Translations under genes and position numbers: made by a program
Part shown: positions 26,289 through 38,116 of the stretch, piece by piece
Layout: the number at the start of each line of letters is the position of its first letter
How positions within the stretch are numbered: position 1 is the first letter of the stretch
Notes under the pieces: model-generated
Databases searched by the model: none
Told to the model about the DNA's origin: nothing
The model's input: the letters and a program-made list of their open reading frames with translations, nothing else
Assembly (NCBI RefSeq): GCF_026184235.1
Contig: NZ_CP110806.1
Coordinates: 3,658,001 to 3,722,000 of the forward strand
DNA from: Cellulomonas sp. S1-8
GTDB taxonomy: Bacteria > Actinomycetota > Actinomycetes > Actinomycetales > Cellulomonadaceae
DNA length: 64,000 nt
Reading direction: 5' to 3'

Positions 26289-26609
26289 TCAGAGGTCGAG
26301 CAGGCCTGTGAGCGCCTCGTCGATGCGCTGCAGCTCGCCCAACGTCAGGTAGCCGACGTGCTCGCCGAGCCGCGCCTGCGGATCGACCGCGGTGAGCGCG
26401 TCGCAGAGCGCGAGCGTCGGGCCGTGGCCGGGCACCTCGATCTCGGGTCGGAACACGTACGTGTTCGCCCGGGTCGACGTCGGGACGACCAACCACGTGC
26501 TCAGGTGGTCGAACCGCGAGGCGAGGACGACGACCGCGAACCTGTCCTCCCGCTGCTCGTGGCCGCGCGCGTCCGCCGGTGCGCGGACCCGGTGGACGTC
26601 GCCCCGCAT
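26289..26609 (-). CDS. MazF/PemK-type toxin
   Basis: Toxin of 106 aa. The order MRGDVHRVRAP, RFAVVVLASRFD, STWLVVPTST, then the FRPEIEV strand and LCDALTAVDPQARLGEHVGYL matches the MazF/PemK (CcdB-fold) mRNA interferases. The Arg and Ser/Thr positions used by active relatives (WLVVPTST) are present. It starts one base inside the upstream antitoxin stop (TGATG), so it is coupled to it. Activity is inferred from family. Confidence 0.82.
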   Translation of the reverse strand: MRGDVHRVRAPADARGHEQREDRFAVVVLASRFDHLSTWLVVPTSTRANTYVFRPEIEVPGHGPTLALCDALTAVDPQARLGEHVGYLTLGELQRIDEALTGLLDL

Positions 26610-26833
26610 CAGCCGAGCAGGTCGCGCAGGACCGACGCGACCTCGGCGCGGTCGCCCGCGTCGGCCGCAGCGGACCGGGCGTCGATCTCGGCCTGGCGAC
26701 GCCACTGCTCGCGTCGCAGCAGCGCGATCCCCTCGCGGATGACGGCCTCGACGGGCTCGTCGCGCTCGGCGCTCAGCGCGTTGAGCTCGTCGCGTGTGGT
26801 CGTGCGAACGCGAACGGTCGTCGTGTCGGCCAT
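26609..26833 (-). CDS. Ribbon-helix-helix antitoxin of the MazEF-like pair
   Basis: Antitoxin of 74 aa with an N-terminal RHH strand (TTVRVRTTTRDELNALSAE) and helix (EPVEAVIREGIALLRRE), followed by an acidic Ala-rich tail that would bind the toxin. TAGACT lies six bases before the ATG at 26833 with no Shine-Dalgarno, indicating a leaderless mRNA. The direct repeat GTCTACA upstream is a probable self-operator. Confidence 0.82.
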   Translation of the reverse strand: MADTTTVRVRTTTRDELNALSAERDEPVEAVIREGIALLRREQWRRQAEIDARSAAADAGDRAEVASVLRDLLG

Positions 26834-26840
26834 CGCACCA

Positions 26841-26858
26841 GTCTACATCTCGTCTACA
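26841..26858 (-). promoter_or_regulatory. Direct repeat GTCTACA, probable operator/promoter of the MazEF-like pair
   Basis: GTCTACA occurs at 26841-26847 and 26852-26858, one helical turn apart. On the minus strand the inner copy provides TAGACT (26845-26840), placed as a -10 hexamer six bases before the start codon. RHH antitoxins commonly bind such spaced repeats. Confidence 0.5.
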
Positions 26859-26874
26859 CGGCCCGTCGATGCCC

Positions 26875-27801
26875 TCACAGGTCGAGCGCGCGTCCCGTCA
26901 GCCGCTCGTACGCCTCGAGGTAGCGGTCGCGGGTGCGCGCCACGACGTCGGGGGGCAGCGGCGGCGGGGGCACGTCGGACGCGCGGTCCCACCCCGACGC
27001 CGGCGACGTCAGCCAGTCCCGGACGAACTGCTTGTCGAAGCTCGGCTGCGCCCGCCCCGGCTCCCACGCGTCCGCGGGCCAGAAGCGCGACGAGTCCGGC
27101 GTCAGGACCTCGTCCCCCAGCGTGAGGTCGCCGGTCGCCGGGTCGGTGCCGAACTCGAGCTTGGTGTCCGCGAGGATCACGCCGCGCTCGCGCGCCACGG
27201 CCTCGGCGCGCGCGTACACGGCCAGCGTCAGGTCCCGCAGCTGCTCGGCGACGGCGGGACCGACGGTGTCGACGACCACCGAGAACCGCACGTTCTCGTC
27301 GTGCTCCCCCAGCGCGGCCTTCGTCGCGGGCGTGAAGATCGGCTCCGGCAGCCGCGACCCGTCGACCAGCCCGGCGGGCAGCTCGATCCCCGTGACCTCG
27401 CCCGCGTTGCGGTACTCCGCGAGGCCCGACCCCGTGAGGTACCCGCGCGCGACGCACTCCACGGGGATCATCTCCAGGCGCCGGCACACCATCGCGCGCC
27501 CGGCGACGGCGACGGGCACGTCGGTCGTCACGACGTGGTTCGGGACCAGGTCGGCGAGCTGCTCGAACCACCACAGGCTCAACGCCGTGAGCACCGCACC
27601 CTTGTCCGGGATCGGCGTGCTCAGGACGTGGTCGTACGCCGACACCCGGTCCGAGGCGACGACGAGCACGACGTCACCGTGCCGGTCGCGCAGCGCGACA
27701 CCCACGACCGAGCCGTCGGGCTCGTACAGGTCGCGGACCTTGCCGGAGTAGACGTGCCGCCAACCGGGCAGCGGGGGGACCGGGGAGGGTGCGTCGTTCA
27801 C
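26875..27801 (-). CDS. purC: SAICAR synthetase
   Basis: Phosphoribosylaminoimidazole-succinocarboxamide synthase (308 aa), which joins aspartate to CAIR with ATP in purine synthesis. The [11 protein letters not shown] segment, the [13 protein letters not shown] signature, [14 protein letters not shown], and LADTKLEFG are clear. The length matches the long form of the enzyme. The GTG at 27801 is preferred; there is no ribosome site, and a CAGACT six bases upstream again fits a leaderless start. It follows the surface-protein gene on the same strand after a strong hairpin, so it likely has its own promoter. Confidence 0.94.
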   Translation of the reverse strand: MNDAPSPVPPLPGWRHVYSGKVRDLYEPDGSVVGVALRDRHGDVVLVVASDRVSAYDHVLSTPIPDKGAVLTALSLWWFEQLADLVPNHVVTTDVPVAVAGRAMVCRRLEMIPVECVARGYLTGSGLAEYRNAGEVTGIELPAGLVDGSRLPEPIFTPATKAALGEHDENVRFSVVVDTVGPAVAEQLRDLTLAVYARAEAVARERGVILADTKLEFGTDPATGDLTLGDEVLTPDSSRFWPADAWEPGRAQPSFDKQFVRDWLTSPASGWDRASDVPPPPLPPDVVARTRDRYLEAYERLTGRALDL

Positions 27802-27828
27802 GTGCACAGTCTGGCCTGCGGCACGGGT

Positions 27829-27871
27829 GCGTCGCGACGTGCGACCGGGGGACGGTCGCACGTCGCGACGC
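27829..27871 (-). terminator. 19-bp perfect hairpin after the surface-protein gene
   Basis: Arms 27829-27847 and 27853-27871 are perfectly complementary (GCGTCGCGACGTGCGACCG and its complement) with a GGGGA loop. The hairpin starts five bases after the stop of the minus-strand surface protein. There is no T-run. Confidence 0.7.
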
Positions 27872-27876
27872 GGCAC

Positions 27877-30183
27877 TCAGGCCCGGGCGGTGCGTCGGCG
27901 CGACACCAGGACGAGCGCGGTGCCCAGCACGAGCCACACGGCTGCGAGGGCAGCACCGGACGCAGCCGGTGTACCGGTGACCGCCAGCGTCGTCGCCGAC
28001 GCCGCGGCCGGAGCCGCAGCCACGACCGGCGCCGCCGGGACCGGGGTCGCGGGGACCGGGGTCGCGGGGACGGGGATCGCCGGGACCGGGCCCGCCACCA
28101 CGCGGGCGTCGCCGATCGCGAGGAACGTCCCGTCCGCGGCGAGCTCGAACGTCAGCGCGGCGCGCGCAGGCGACCCGTCGGCGGCGGTGCCGTACGCGAC
28201 GAGCTCGTGCTCCCCGACCTCCAGGTCCGCGGGCAGCACGCCCGCGGCGAGGACCGACCCGTCGGCCTCGACGACGGCCGTCGCGAGCAGGCGGGGCTCC
28301 GAGCCGAGGACGAGCGTCACCTCGGACCCCGGGAGCAGGCCCTGGCCGACGGTGAAGACGGACGCACCGGCGGACGGGTCCTCGAGGACCGCCGCGATCA
28401 TGGGCTCGAGCCCCGGCGCGGGCGCGGTCGTCCCGATCGTCACGCGCGCCGAGGCGGGCAGCGTGTGCCGGTCACCGGCGGTGCTCGCGGTGATGACGCA
28501 CGCGCCGACCCGCACGGCGGTGAGGTACCCGTCGGTCAGGGTGCATGCGCCCGACACCTCGAGGACGACCGGCAGGCCGTGCTGCGACGACGCGTCGGGA
28601 GCCGGCTCCGGCTGCCCGAGCCGCAGGGCCGGCAGCTCGCCGAGCGTGACGACGTCCGCACGCTGCGCGATCACGCCGGTGCGCTCCACCGACTCCCCGG
28701 CGGACGTGCCCGGGTCGCCGTCCTGGAACGCGACCACCGTGCACGGACCGACATCGGTCGGGATGAGCATCCCGTCCTCGATCTGGCACGGGCCCGTGAC
28801 CGTGAGGGTGACGGGGAGCCCGACGCTCGACTCGGCAGCAGGGACCGGGACCGAGGTGCCGTAGACCAGCGGCGGCAGCTCGGCCATCGTGATGACCTGG
28901 GTGCGCGCGACGACCTCGGTGGTGAGGGTCTGCGCGGCGGGCTCGGTGTCACCGTCGCCCGGGTGGGACGCGGTGACCTCGCAGGTGCCCGCGGCGACGA
29001 GGCGGACGACGTCGCCCTCGACGGCGCACGCACCGGCGGCCGTGTACGTCAGCGGCAGGCCGAGGCTCGACGTCCCGGTGACGGTGAACGAGGGGTCGCC
29101 GTACGTCAGGTCGACCGGCAGGGCGCTGAGGGTGACGGTGTGCGCGCGGCGCGCCACCGTGACGTCGACGGAGCCCGTGGACTCGCCCACGGTCGCGGTG
29201 CCGGCGTAGACGGCCGAGGCGGTGAGCGGCCCACCCGACGCGACGAGACCCTGGACGGTCGCGCTACCGGCGACCAGCGCCAGGCCGGGGTACGTCGTGC
29301 CGCCGACGGTCACGTCGACCGTGCCCTCGGCGGTGCCGCTGCTCGCGCCGACCGTGACGTGCACGTCGAACGTCTGGCCGGCCACGAGGTCGGCCGGGTC
29401 GACGGTGACGGTCGTCGTCGTGGTCGCGCGCGGGACGGCGCTGACCGTCGCCGACGACTCCGACACGCCGACCAGGTTGACCGCCACGACGCGGAAGGCG
29501 ACGGACTGCCCGTTCGTCAGGCCCGTGATCGTCGTGGACGTTCCCGGGGGCGTGCCGTAGGTCTCCGTGCAGACCTGCTCGGCACTCTCGGGGAGCGTGC
29601 AGTACACGGTGTAGCGCGTGATCCCGCCGGCCGCGTCGGTGGGCGCCGACCATTCGAGGACGACCGAGCCGTCGCCGGCCGTGGCCGTCAGGTCGGTGGG
29701 TGCCGAGGGGACGCGGGTGGCGAGCTGCATCGTCACCGAGCCCCGGCTGTTGGAGCTGTAGCCCCCCAGGCCGAGCTGGTAGGTCGTGCCGGCCGTGAGG
29801 TCCAGCAGCAGGGCCGCGTCGAGGCCGTACGAGTCGTCGTTGTGCGTGATGAACGTGTCGCCGGACCACAGCTCGAGGGTGTTGTCCCACTCGGGCGAGG
29901 TCGCACGGACGTACAGCCGCACGTCCTCCGTCGGCGTCACGGAGTACCAGGCGACGTTGTTCCAGACCTGACCGTTGGTCCCCGAGGGCGTCGAGATGTG
30001 CGCGTTGCTCCCCGTGAACTGCCCGTCGAGCGCGGACACCGGCAGCACCACGGCCGTGGCGCGCGTCGTACCGCCCGGTTCCGCGTGTGCCGCGGTGGGC
30101 GCGAGGGTCGCGGCGAGCGCGAGCACCAGGACAAGGGCTGCGCGGCCACGCAGGCCACGCCGTCCGGTCAGGCGGTTGTGCAT
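27877..30183 (-). CDS. Cell-wall surface protein with fibronectin III and repeated Ig-like domains, LAVTG sorting signal
   Basis: Secreted protein of 768 aa. Residues 1-35 are a Sec signal ending AAHA. A region of about 120 residues resembles pre-peptidase/PKD-like beta domains; then a fibronectin III domain (PSAPTDLTATAGDGSVVLEWSA) and several Ig/MBG-like repeats, each with a paired-Cys pattern such as GACAVEG and GTCEVTA. Near the C terminus comes a Pro-Val repeat (PVPATPVPATP), then LAVTGTP, a hydrophobic helix and the RRRTARA tail. LAxTG is the motif class E sortases use in high-GC actinobacteria, so wall anchoring is likely. The Pro-Val linker DNA is itself a short tandem repeat. The ATG at 30183 has GAG upstream. 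The ligand is unknown. Confidence 0.85.
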   Translation of the reverse strand: MHNRLTGRRGLRGRAALVLVLALAATLAPTAAHAEPGGTTRATAVVLPVSALDGQFTGSNAHISTPSGTNGQVWNNVAWYSVTPTEDVRLYVRATSPEWDNTLELWSGDTFITHNDDSYGLDAALLLDLTAGTTYQLGLGGYSSNSRGSVTMQLATRVPSAPTDLTATAGDGSVVLEWSAPTDAAGGITRYTVYCTLPESAEQVCTETYGTPPGTSTTITGLTNGQSVAFRVVAVNLVGVSESSATVSAVPRATTTTTVTVDPADLVAGQTFDVHVTVGASSGTAEGTVDVTVGGTTYPGLALVAGSATVQGLVASGGPLTASAVYAGTATVGESTGSVDVTVARRAHTVTLSALPVDLTYGDPSFTVTGTSSLGLPLTYTAAGACAVEGDVVRLVAAGTCEVTASHPGDGDTEPAAQTLTTEVVARTQVITMAELPPLVYGTSVPVPAAESSVGLPVTLTVTGPCQIEDGMLIPTDVGPCTVVAFQDGDPGTSAGESVERTGVIAQRADVVTLGELPALRLGQPEPAPDASSQHGLPVVLEVSGACTLTDGYLTAVRVGACVITASTAGDRHTLPASARVTIGTTAPAPGLEPMIAAVLEDPSAGASVFTVGQGLLPGSEVTLVLGSEPRLLATAVVEADGSVLAAGVLPADLEVGEHELVAYGTAADGSPARAALTFELAADGTFLAIGDARVVAGPVPAIPVPATPVPATPVPAAPVVAAAPAAASATTLAVTGTPAASGAALAAVWLVLGTALVLVSRRRTARA

Positions 30184-30200
30184 GTCAGCTCCGTCGATAA

Positions 30201-30212
30201 GGACCTAGGTCC
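30201..30212. promoter_or_regulatory. GGACCTAGGTCC palindrome upstream of the surface-protein gene
   Basis: A 12-base perfect palindrome, 18 bases before the start codon of the surface-protein gene on the minus strand, next to a second imperfect one (CCGCGAGCATGCGCGG). It could be an operator or a leader hairpin. No matching regulator is adjacent. Confidence 0.35.
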
Positions 30213-30323
30213 CCGCGAGCATGCGCGGACACGCCGCCTGACGTGCGGTTCGACCCCCGTCCCGCAGGCCGTCGCCGGGAACGCCCCGGTTCGTCGCAGC
30301 GCAGTGCACACCCCCGACGGCGG

Positions 30324-31616
30324 TCAGCCCCGGCTTGCCGCCAGCGCGATGTCGGTGCGGTGGTGCGAGCCCGCCAGGTTCACCTGGTCGACTGCGACGT
30401 ACGCGGCCCGGCGCGCCGCGGCCAGGGTCTCCCCCACGCCGACCACCGACAGCACCCGTCCGCCGTCGGAGACCAGCAGCGGGGCGTTGAGCGGGTTCTC
30501 GGGGTCGTCGCCCGTCGTGCGCACCGCCGTGCCCGCGTGCAGGACGTGCACGCCGGGGACCGTCTCCGCGGCGTCGAGGCCCGTGATCGGGTCACCCGTG
30601 CGGACCTGCCCGGGGTACCCGTGCGACGCCACGACGACCGTGACGGCCGCGTCCGCGCGCCAGTGCAGCGGCTCGACGTCCGCCAGCCGACCCTGCGCCG
30701 CGGCCAGCAGGACGCCCGACAGGGGCGTGGCCAGGCGGGCGAGCACGACCTGCGTCTCGGGGTCGCCGAACCGCGCGTTGAACTCCACGACCCGCATGCC
30801 GCGGCTGGTCAGCGCCAGCCCGCAGTACAGGACGCCGACGAACGGCGTGCCCCGGCGCGCCATCTCGGCGACCGTGGGGCGCGCGACCGTCTCGACGACC
30901 TCGTCGACCAGCCCCGCGGGCGCCCACGGCAGCGGCGAGTACGCGCCCATGCCGCCGGTGTTGGGCCCCTGGTCGTCGTCCAGCGCGCGCTTGAAGTCCT
31001 GCGCGGGCACCAGCGGCACGACGTCCGTCCCGTCGCACAGCACGAACAGCGAGACCTCGGGGCCGTCGAGGAACTCCTCGACGACGACGCGGCCGCCCTC
31101 CTTGGCCAGGCACGCCGCCGCGTGCGCGAGCGCGGCGTCCCGGTCGTCGGTCACGACGACACCCTTGCCCGCGGCCAGCCCGTCCTCCTTGACGACGTGC
31201 GGCGCACCGAACTCGTCGAGCGCGGCGGCGACCTCGTCGAGCGTCGTCGCGACGCGCGCGGCCGCCGTCGGGACGCCCGCCGCGGCCATGACCTCCTTGG
31301 CGAACGACTTCGACCCCTCGAGGCGCGCGGCCTGCGCCGACGGGCCAAACACCGGGACGCCCGCGGCGCGCACGGCGTCCGCGACGCCCGCGACGAGCGG
31401 CGCCTCCGGGCCGACGACCACGAGGTCGACCCCCAGCGACGTCGCGAGCGCCGCGACCGCGGGACCGTCGAGCGGGTCCACGGCGTGCAGCGTCGCGCGC
31501 TGCGCGATCCCCGGGTTGCCGGGCGCCACGTGGACCGCGGTCACGGCCGGGTCGAGGCACAGCGTGCGGGCGAGGGCGTGCTCACGGGCACCGGTGCCGA
31601 CGACGAGGATCTCCAC
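30324..31616 (-). CDS. purD: Phosphoribosylamine-glycine ligase
   Basis: GAR synthetase (430 aa), the ATP-grasp enzyme of the second purine step. The N-terminal [54 protein letters not shown] and the metal-binding [14 protein letters not shown] are all in place. The GTG at 31616 has TAGGGT six bases upstream and no ribosome site, so a leaderless transcript is likely. It lies downstream of purA on the same strand. Confidence 0.95.
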   Translation of the reverse strand: MEILVVGTGAREHALARTLCLDPAVTAVHVAPGNPGIAQRATLHAVDPLDGPAVAALATSLGVDLVVVGPEAPLVAGVADAVRAAGVPVFGPSAQAARLEGSKSFAKEVMAAAGVPTAAARVATTLDEVAAALDEFGAPHVVKEDGLAAGKGVVVTDDRDAALAHAAACLAKEGGRVVVEEFLDGPEVSLFVLCDGTDVVPLVPAQDFKRALDDDQGPNTGGMGAYSPLPWAPAGLVDEVVETVARPTVAEMARRGTPFVGVLYCGLALTSRGMRVVEFNARFGDPETQVVLARLATPLSGVLLAAAQGRLADVEPLHWRADAAVTVVVASHGYPGQVRTGDPITGLDAAETVPGVHVLHAGTAVRTTGDDPENPLNAPLLVSDGGRVLSVVGVGETLAAARRAAYVAVDQVNLAGSHHRTDIALAASRG

Positions 31617-31673
31617 GGCGCGACCCTACCGGCCGACCGCGCGACCCCCGGTCGCGCGTCCGGCGCGGCGGTG

Positions 31674-33567
<1,894 letters not shown>

Positions 33568-33750
33568 GGCGCCAGTCTCGCACCGGGCCGCGGGGCCGAC
33601 GGCCGATCGTGCGACGCCGGACCTGGGCGAACCGCCGCGACCCGGACCCGCACTCGCGTGCCGCGGGACGCGCCGTTACAGTCGAACGGCTGACCAGGAC
33701 CCGACCCCGCGGGCCCCACCCCGGCCCGCCACGAAGCTCAGGGACCACTC

Positions 33751-34116
33751 ATGATCGAGATCTCGACGTCGTCCACCACCACGACGCTGCTCGTCGCGGG
33801 GGATCTCGACCTGGCCGAGCGTGACCAGTTCCCCGAGGTGACCGCCCGGGTCGTGGGGCTGCGTCGCCAGCTGCTGGTCATCGACATGTGCCGCGTCACG
33901 TTCATGGACTCCACCGGTGCCGCGTTCCTCATCTCGCTGGCCGACGCGGGCCGTCGTCGCGGCGGGGCGACCGTGCTGCGGGGCGCGGCCGACCGCGACC
34001 TGTTCGTCCTGGAGATCTGCGGTGCGCTCGAGCTGTTCCGCATCGACCCCGACCACCGCTGCGAGCTGGGCGCCGAGTCGCCCCACGGCTCGCAGGACGC
34101 GCCCGCGCCGGCCTGA
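33751..34116 (+). CDS. STAS-domain anti-anti-sigma factor
   Basis: STAS protein of 121 aa of the SpoIIAA/RsbV type. The phosphorylatable Ser is in VTFMDSTGAAFL. It should bind an anti-sigma kinase when unphosphorylated and release a sigma factor. It converges on the SpoIIE phosphatase gene, the enzyme class that would reactivate it. The ATG at 33751 lies about 70 bases past a TACAGT hexamer that may be its promoter. Confidence 0.87.
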   Translation: MIEISTSSTTTTLLVAGDLDLAERDQFPEVTARVVGLRRQLLVIDMCRVTFMDSTGAAFLISLADAGRRRGGATVLRGAADRDLFVLEICGALELFRIDPDHRCELGAESPHGSQDAPAPA

Positions 34117-34134
34117 CGCCGCCGCTCGGTCCCC

Positions 34135-36330
34135 CTACGTCTGCCGCGTGGCCGGCAGCGCGCCCGGACGCACCTTCGCCCACACCACCTTGCCGTCGCG
34201 CGACTGCCGCCACCCCCAGTCGGCGAGCCGCTCGACGATCTGCATGCCGAACCCGCCGACCCGGCCCGGGTGCCCGTCGGTCGTGACCGGCGGCGTCGGG
34301 TTGGCGTCCTCGACCTCGATGCGCAGGCCGTCACCCGTGTCGTGGAGCTGCAGCGCGACGTGCCCCCAGCCGTGCAGCACGGCGTTGGCGACGAGCTCGG
34401 AGACCACCAGCTCGGCATTCGACGCGTCCTCGATCTCCCACGCCTCGCACGTGCGCAGCACGGCGTGGCGCGCCCGCCCGATCGACGCGGGCTCGCTGGG
34501 CAGCGCCCAGCGCCGCCGCCGCGGGCTGACGGCCCCGGCCAGCTGGTCGTCGACCACCGGCACCCGCACCACGACGACGGCGACGTCGTCCTCGGGGTGG
34601 TCCGCGAGCCGCGAGAGCAGGTCCTCGCCGATGCCGGCCGCGTCGCGGGCGGTCACGCCGGCGGCGACGGTCTCCAGGACGGTCAGCCCGTCGCGCAGGT
34701 CGCGGTCCCGACGCTCGACCAGGCCGTCGGTGTAGTAGACGACGACGTCGCCGGGCTCGAGCGCGAACTCGTCGGTCACCCGCCCCCCGCTGCCGTACCC
34801 GACGAGCCGCCCGCCCGTGCCGCGCAGCTGCTGGGCGTGCCCGTCGCGGACGTGCAGCAGCGGCAGGTGCCCCGCCCGCGTGAACTGCAGGAGCCACCCG
34901 CCCGCGTCGTCGCGCCGGAGCGCGGAGTAGACCATGCTCGCGGCGCGCGGGATGCGCATGCCGCCGAAGAGCTGGTCGACCCGGTCGAGCACGGGCCCCG
35001 GTGTCGTGATGTCGAACGCGTAGGACCGCACGACGGAGCGCAGCTGGCCCATCGTCGCGGCCGCCTCGACGTCGTGGCCCACGACGTCACCGATGACGAC
35101 GCTCACGGTCTGCGGGTCGATCTGCAGGACGTCGTACCAGTCCCCGCCCACCTGGGCGTCGTCGGCGCTGGGCGAGTAGTACGTCCACACGTCGAGGCCG
35201 TCGACCTCGGCCTGCTCGGGGAGCATCGCGCGCTGCAGCGTGTCGGCCAGGCGGTGCTCGCGGTCGTAGAGCCGGACGTTGTCGACGGACAGCCCGACGC
35301 GCCGCGCGACGATGTCGACGACGGTGCGCTGCGCGGCGCCGAACCCGGCCAGGCCACCGCCGCCCGGCGGCCGCACGACGAGCAGCCCGACGGTGCGCCG
35401 ACGCCCCGGGACCGGCTGCACGACGACCCGCGGGTCGGCGTCGCCCACGTCGGGTCCGAGCCGCCGGGCGAGCCACCGGGCGTACGTGCCCTCGGGGTGG
35501 TCGGCCCCCAGGTCGAGCTCGACCGCGGCGTCGCGCGCACCCGACAGGAGCTGCCCCACCGGGTCGAGCGGGCAGCGCGACAGCATGCGGCCGACGGGCT
35601 CCTGGTGCCGGCCCGCGGCGCCGCGGTACGGCTGGAGGCCGTCGGCGGCCCACAGCCCGTTGTCGAACAGGAAGAACTGCGCCCGGTCGACGACCTCGGA
35701 CTCCAGCAGATCGGCGATCTCGCGCAAGCCCTGAGGCTCGTCGACGTCGGTCAGCAGGTTCGAGACGCGCGCGATCAGGGACAGGCTGCGGCGTTCGCGA
35801 CGTTCCTCGGCGGCGATCGCCGCCTGCTCCGCGGACGCCGCCAGCTCGGCCGTGAGGTCGTGCACGGCGGCGACGAGCGTGCCCGGCGGGACACCGGGGC
35901 CCACGGGGACGGGTGCCACGTGGGCGACGCACCGCACCTGCACGCCGTCCGCGCGGCGCAGCACCACCGGGTGGGAGGTCGGCCCGTCCCCGACGTCCCG
36001 GGCGGCGTCCGGGTCCGACGGCAGCACGTGCGGGTCGCCGAGCACGTCGACGCCGACGACGTCGCGCGCGTCGTACCCCACGGCCCGCGCGAGGGCGTCG
36101 TTCACCCAGGTGACCCGCAGGTGCGAGCGGGTGGTGCGCAGCAGCGCGACGGGGACCTGGGTCGCGCCCAGAGCCGCCTCGAGGACGCCGTGACCCACGC
36201 CACGCGTGGCGAGCGGACGTCGCAGCAGCAGGTCCGGCGTAGGCTCTGTCGGCGATCCGATGGCGTGGGAGTTGACCTCCACCACCTCCGATCGTCTAGC
36301 GTGCCGACCAGACGGACGACTCGACCACAC
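34135..36330 (-). CDS. PAS-GAF-SpoIIE phosphatase with C-terminal anti-sigma HATPase domain
   Basis: Cytosolic partner-switch regulator of 731 aa. Order: PAS (about 40-160, with VTWVNDALARAVGYDARDVVG), a GAF sensor (about 190-370), a PP2C-type SpoIIE phosphatase (about 375-590, beginning with ERAMLPEQ-like LQRAMLPEQAEVDG and holding GGDWYDVLQ, IGDVVGHDVEAA and TDGLVERRDRDL), and an RsbW-like ATPase (about 610-731, with SELVANAVLHGW and GGFGMQIVERLAD). One chain thus carries both phosphatase and presumed anti-sigma kinase. The GTG at 36330 is supported by GGAGG seven bases upstream; later GTGs near 36285 have poorer spacing. It lies between two STAS genes, its likely substrates. Confidence 0.9.
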   Translation of the reverse strand: MWSSRPSGRHARRSEVVEVNSHAIGSPTEPTPDLLLRRPLATRGVGHGVLEAALGATQVPVALLRTTRSHLRVTWVNDALARAVGYDARDVVGVDVLGDPHVLPSDPDAARDVGDGPTSHPVVLRRADGVQVRCVAHVAPVPVGPGVPPGTLVAAVHDLTAELAASAEQAAIAAEERRERRSLSLIARVSNLLTDVDEPQGLREIADLLESEVVDRAQFFLFDNGLWAADGLQPYRGAAGRHQEPVGRMLSRCPLDPVGQLLSGARDAAVELDLGADHPEGTYARWLARRLGPDVGDADPRVVVQPVPGRRRTVGLLVVRPPGGGGLAGFGAAQRTVVDIVARRVGLSVDNVRLYDREHRLADTLQRAMLPEQAEVDGLDVWTYYSPSADDAQVGGDWYDVLQIDPQTVSVVIGDVVGHDVEAAATMGQLRSVVRSYAFDITTPGPVLDRVDQLFGGMRIPRAASMVYSALRRDDAGGWLLQFTRAGHLPLLHVRDGHAQQLRGTGGRLVGYGSGGRVTDEFALEPGDVVVYYTDGLVERRDRDLRDGLTVLETVAAGVTARDAAGIGEDLLSRLADHPEDDVAVVVVRVPVVDDQLAGAVSPRRRRWALPSEPASIGRARHAVLRTCEAWEIEDASNAELVVSELVANAVLHGWGHVALQLHDTGDGLRIEVEDANPTPPVTTDGHPGRVGGFGMQIVERLADWGWRQSRDGKVVWAKVRPGALPATRQT

Positions 36331-36362
36331 CGGCGAGCCTCCGAGCGCCCGGAAGGAGCATC

Positions 36363-36779
36363 GTGCGAGACGGTAACAGCCCTTCCGCCGACGAGGACGC
36401 CGCCACGTCGGATGCGGCAGCCTCGACGGTCGCCGGCGAGCCCGGCGCCGTGCAGGTGATCGTCGGGACCGACCGTACCCGGATCGTGCTCTCGGGAGAG
36501 GTCGACGCCGACCTCGGCCCGGAGCTGCAGGAGGCCACCGCGGAGGCCGAGCAGCGCGGTCTGCCGATCGAGGTCGACGCGCACCACGTGACGTTCATGG
36601 ACTCGTCGGGCGTGGCGTTCCTCGCCCGGCTGTCCATCCGCAGCGAGCACCGCGTCCGCCTGCTGCGCGTGCCGCCGACCGTGCGGTTCCTCCTCGAGGT
36701 CACCCGCATCGGCGAGCTGCTGGACGTCGTCGACGACGACAACGGTGAACCGTTCGAGCCGGTCGAGCCGACGGCCTGA
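36363..36779 (+). CDS. STAS-domain anti-anti-sigma factor, second copy
   Basis: STAS protein of 138 aa with a 30-residue Asp/Ala-rich N-terminal extension. The switch Ser is in VTFMDSSGVAFLARLS, and the C terminus is very acidic (DVVDDDNGEPFEPVEP). It diverges from the SpoIIE gene with 32 bases between the starts, so they probably share regulation. The GTG at 36363 follows GGAAGGAG. It ends at a strong bidirectional terminator shared with fba. Confidence 0.87.
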   Translation: MRDGNSPSADEDAATSDAAASTVAGEPGAVQVIVGTDRTRIVLSGEVDADLGPELQEATAEAEQRGLPIEVDAHHVTFMDSSGVAFLARLSIRSEHRVRLLRVPPTVRFLLEVTRIGELLDVVDDDNGEPFEPVEPTA

Positions 36780-36784
36780 CGCGG

Positions 36785-36853
36785 GTCACCCTCACGACGA
36801 CGGCCTCGGTCCCCCGTACGGGGACCGAGGCCGTCGTCGTTCGTCAGGGTGAC
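36785..36853. terminator. Bidirectional terminator between STAS gene and fba
   Basis: Inner stem of 21 bp: 36794-36814 pairs with 36820-36840 (sequence ACGACGACGGCCTCGGTCCC and complement) around CGTAC. An outer stem GTCACCCT/AGGGTGAC (36785-36792 and 36846-36853) extends it. It lies exactly between the convergent STAS and fba stops. Confidence 0.85.
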
Positions 36854-36854
36854 G

Positions 36855-37877
<1,023 letters not shown>

Positions 37878-38049
37878 GGAGGTTCTCCTGATGGCTCGGG
37901 GTGCGGTACGACCCGAGTCTGCCACCACGGGCCCCGTGGCGTTCCAGGACGTCCACCGGGACCGTCGGCCGCCGCCGACCGTCACCTCACTCCCCGATCC
38001 GGCCCGCCGACGGTGAGTCGGGTTCCGGTGGGCGACCCCCCCGACCCGC

Positions 38050-38103
38050 GACCGGAACACCGGTCACCGGTGGGCGCTGGGAACCGTGAGTGGTGTTCCG
38101 GTC
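38050..38103 (-). terminator. 12-bp inverted repeat after the SpoU methylase gene
   Basis: GACCGGAACACC (38050-38061) is complementary to GGTGTTCCGGTC (38092-38103), around a 30-base loop that includes the small palindrome CACCGG/CCGGTG. It starts 14 bases past the stop of the SpoU gene. Confidence 0.5.
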
Positions 38104-38116
38104 TGTGTGGGGGGCG

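Noticed and set aside
30201..30240. Cyclic-dinucleotide riboswitch before the surface protein
   Set aside because: Only short palindromes are present; no conserved aptamer core could be recognised.
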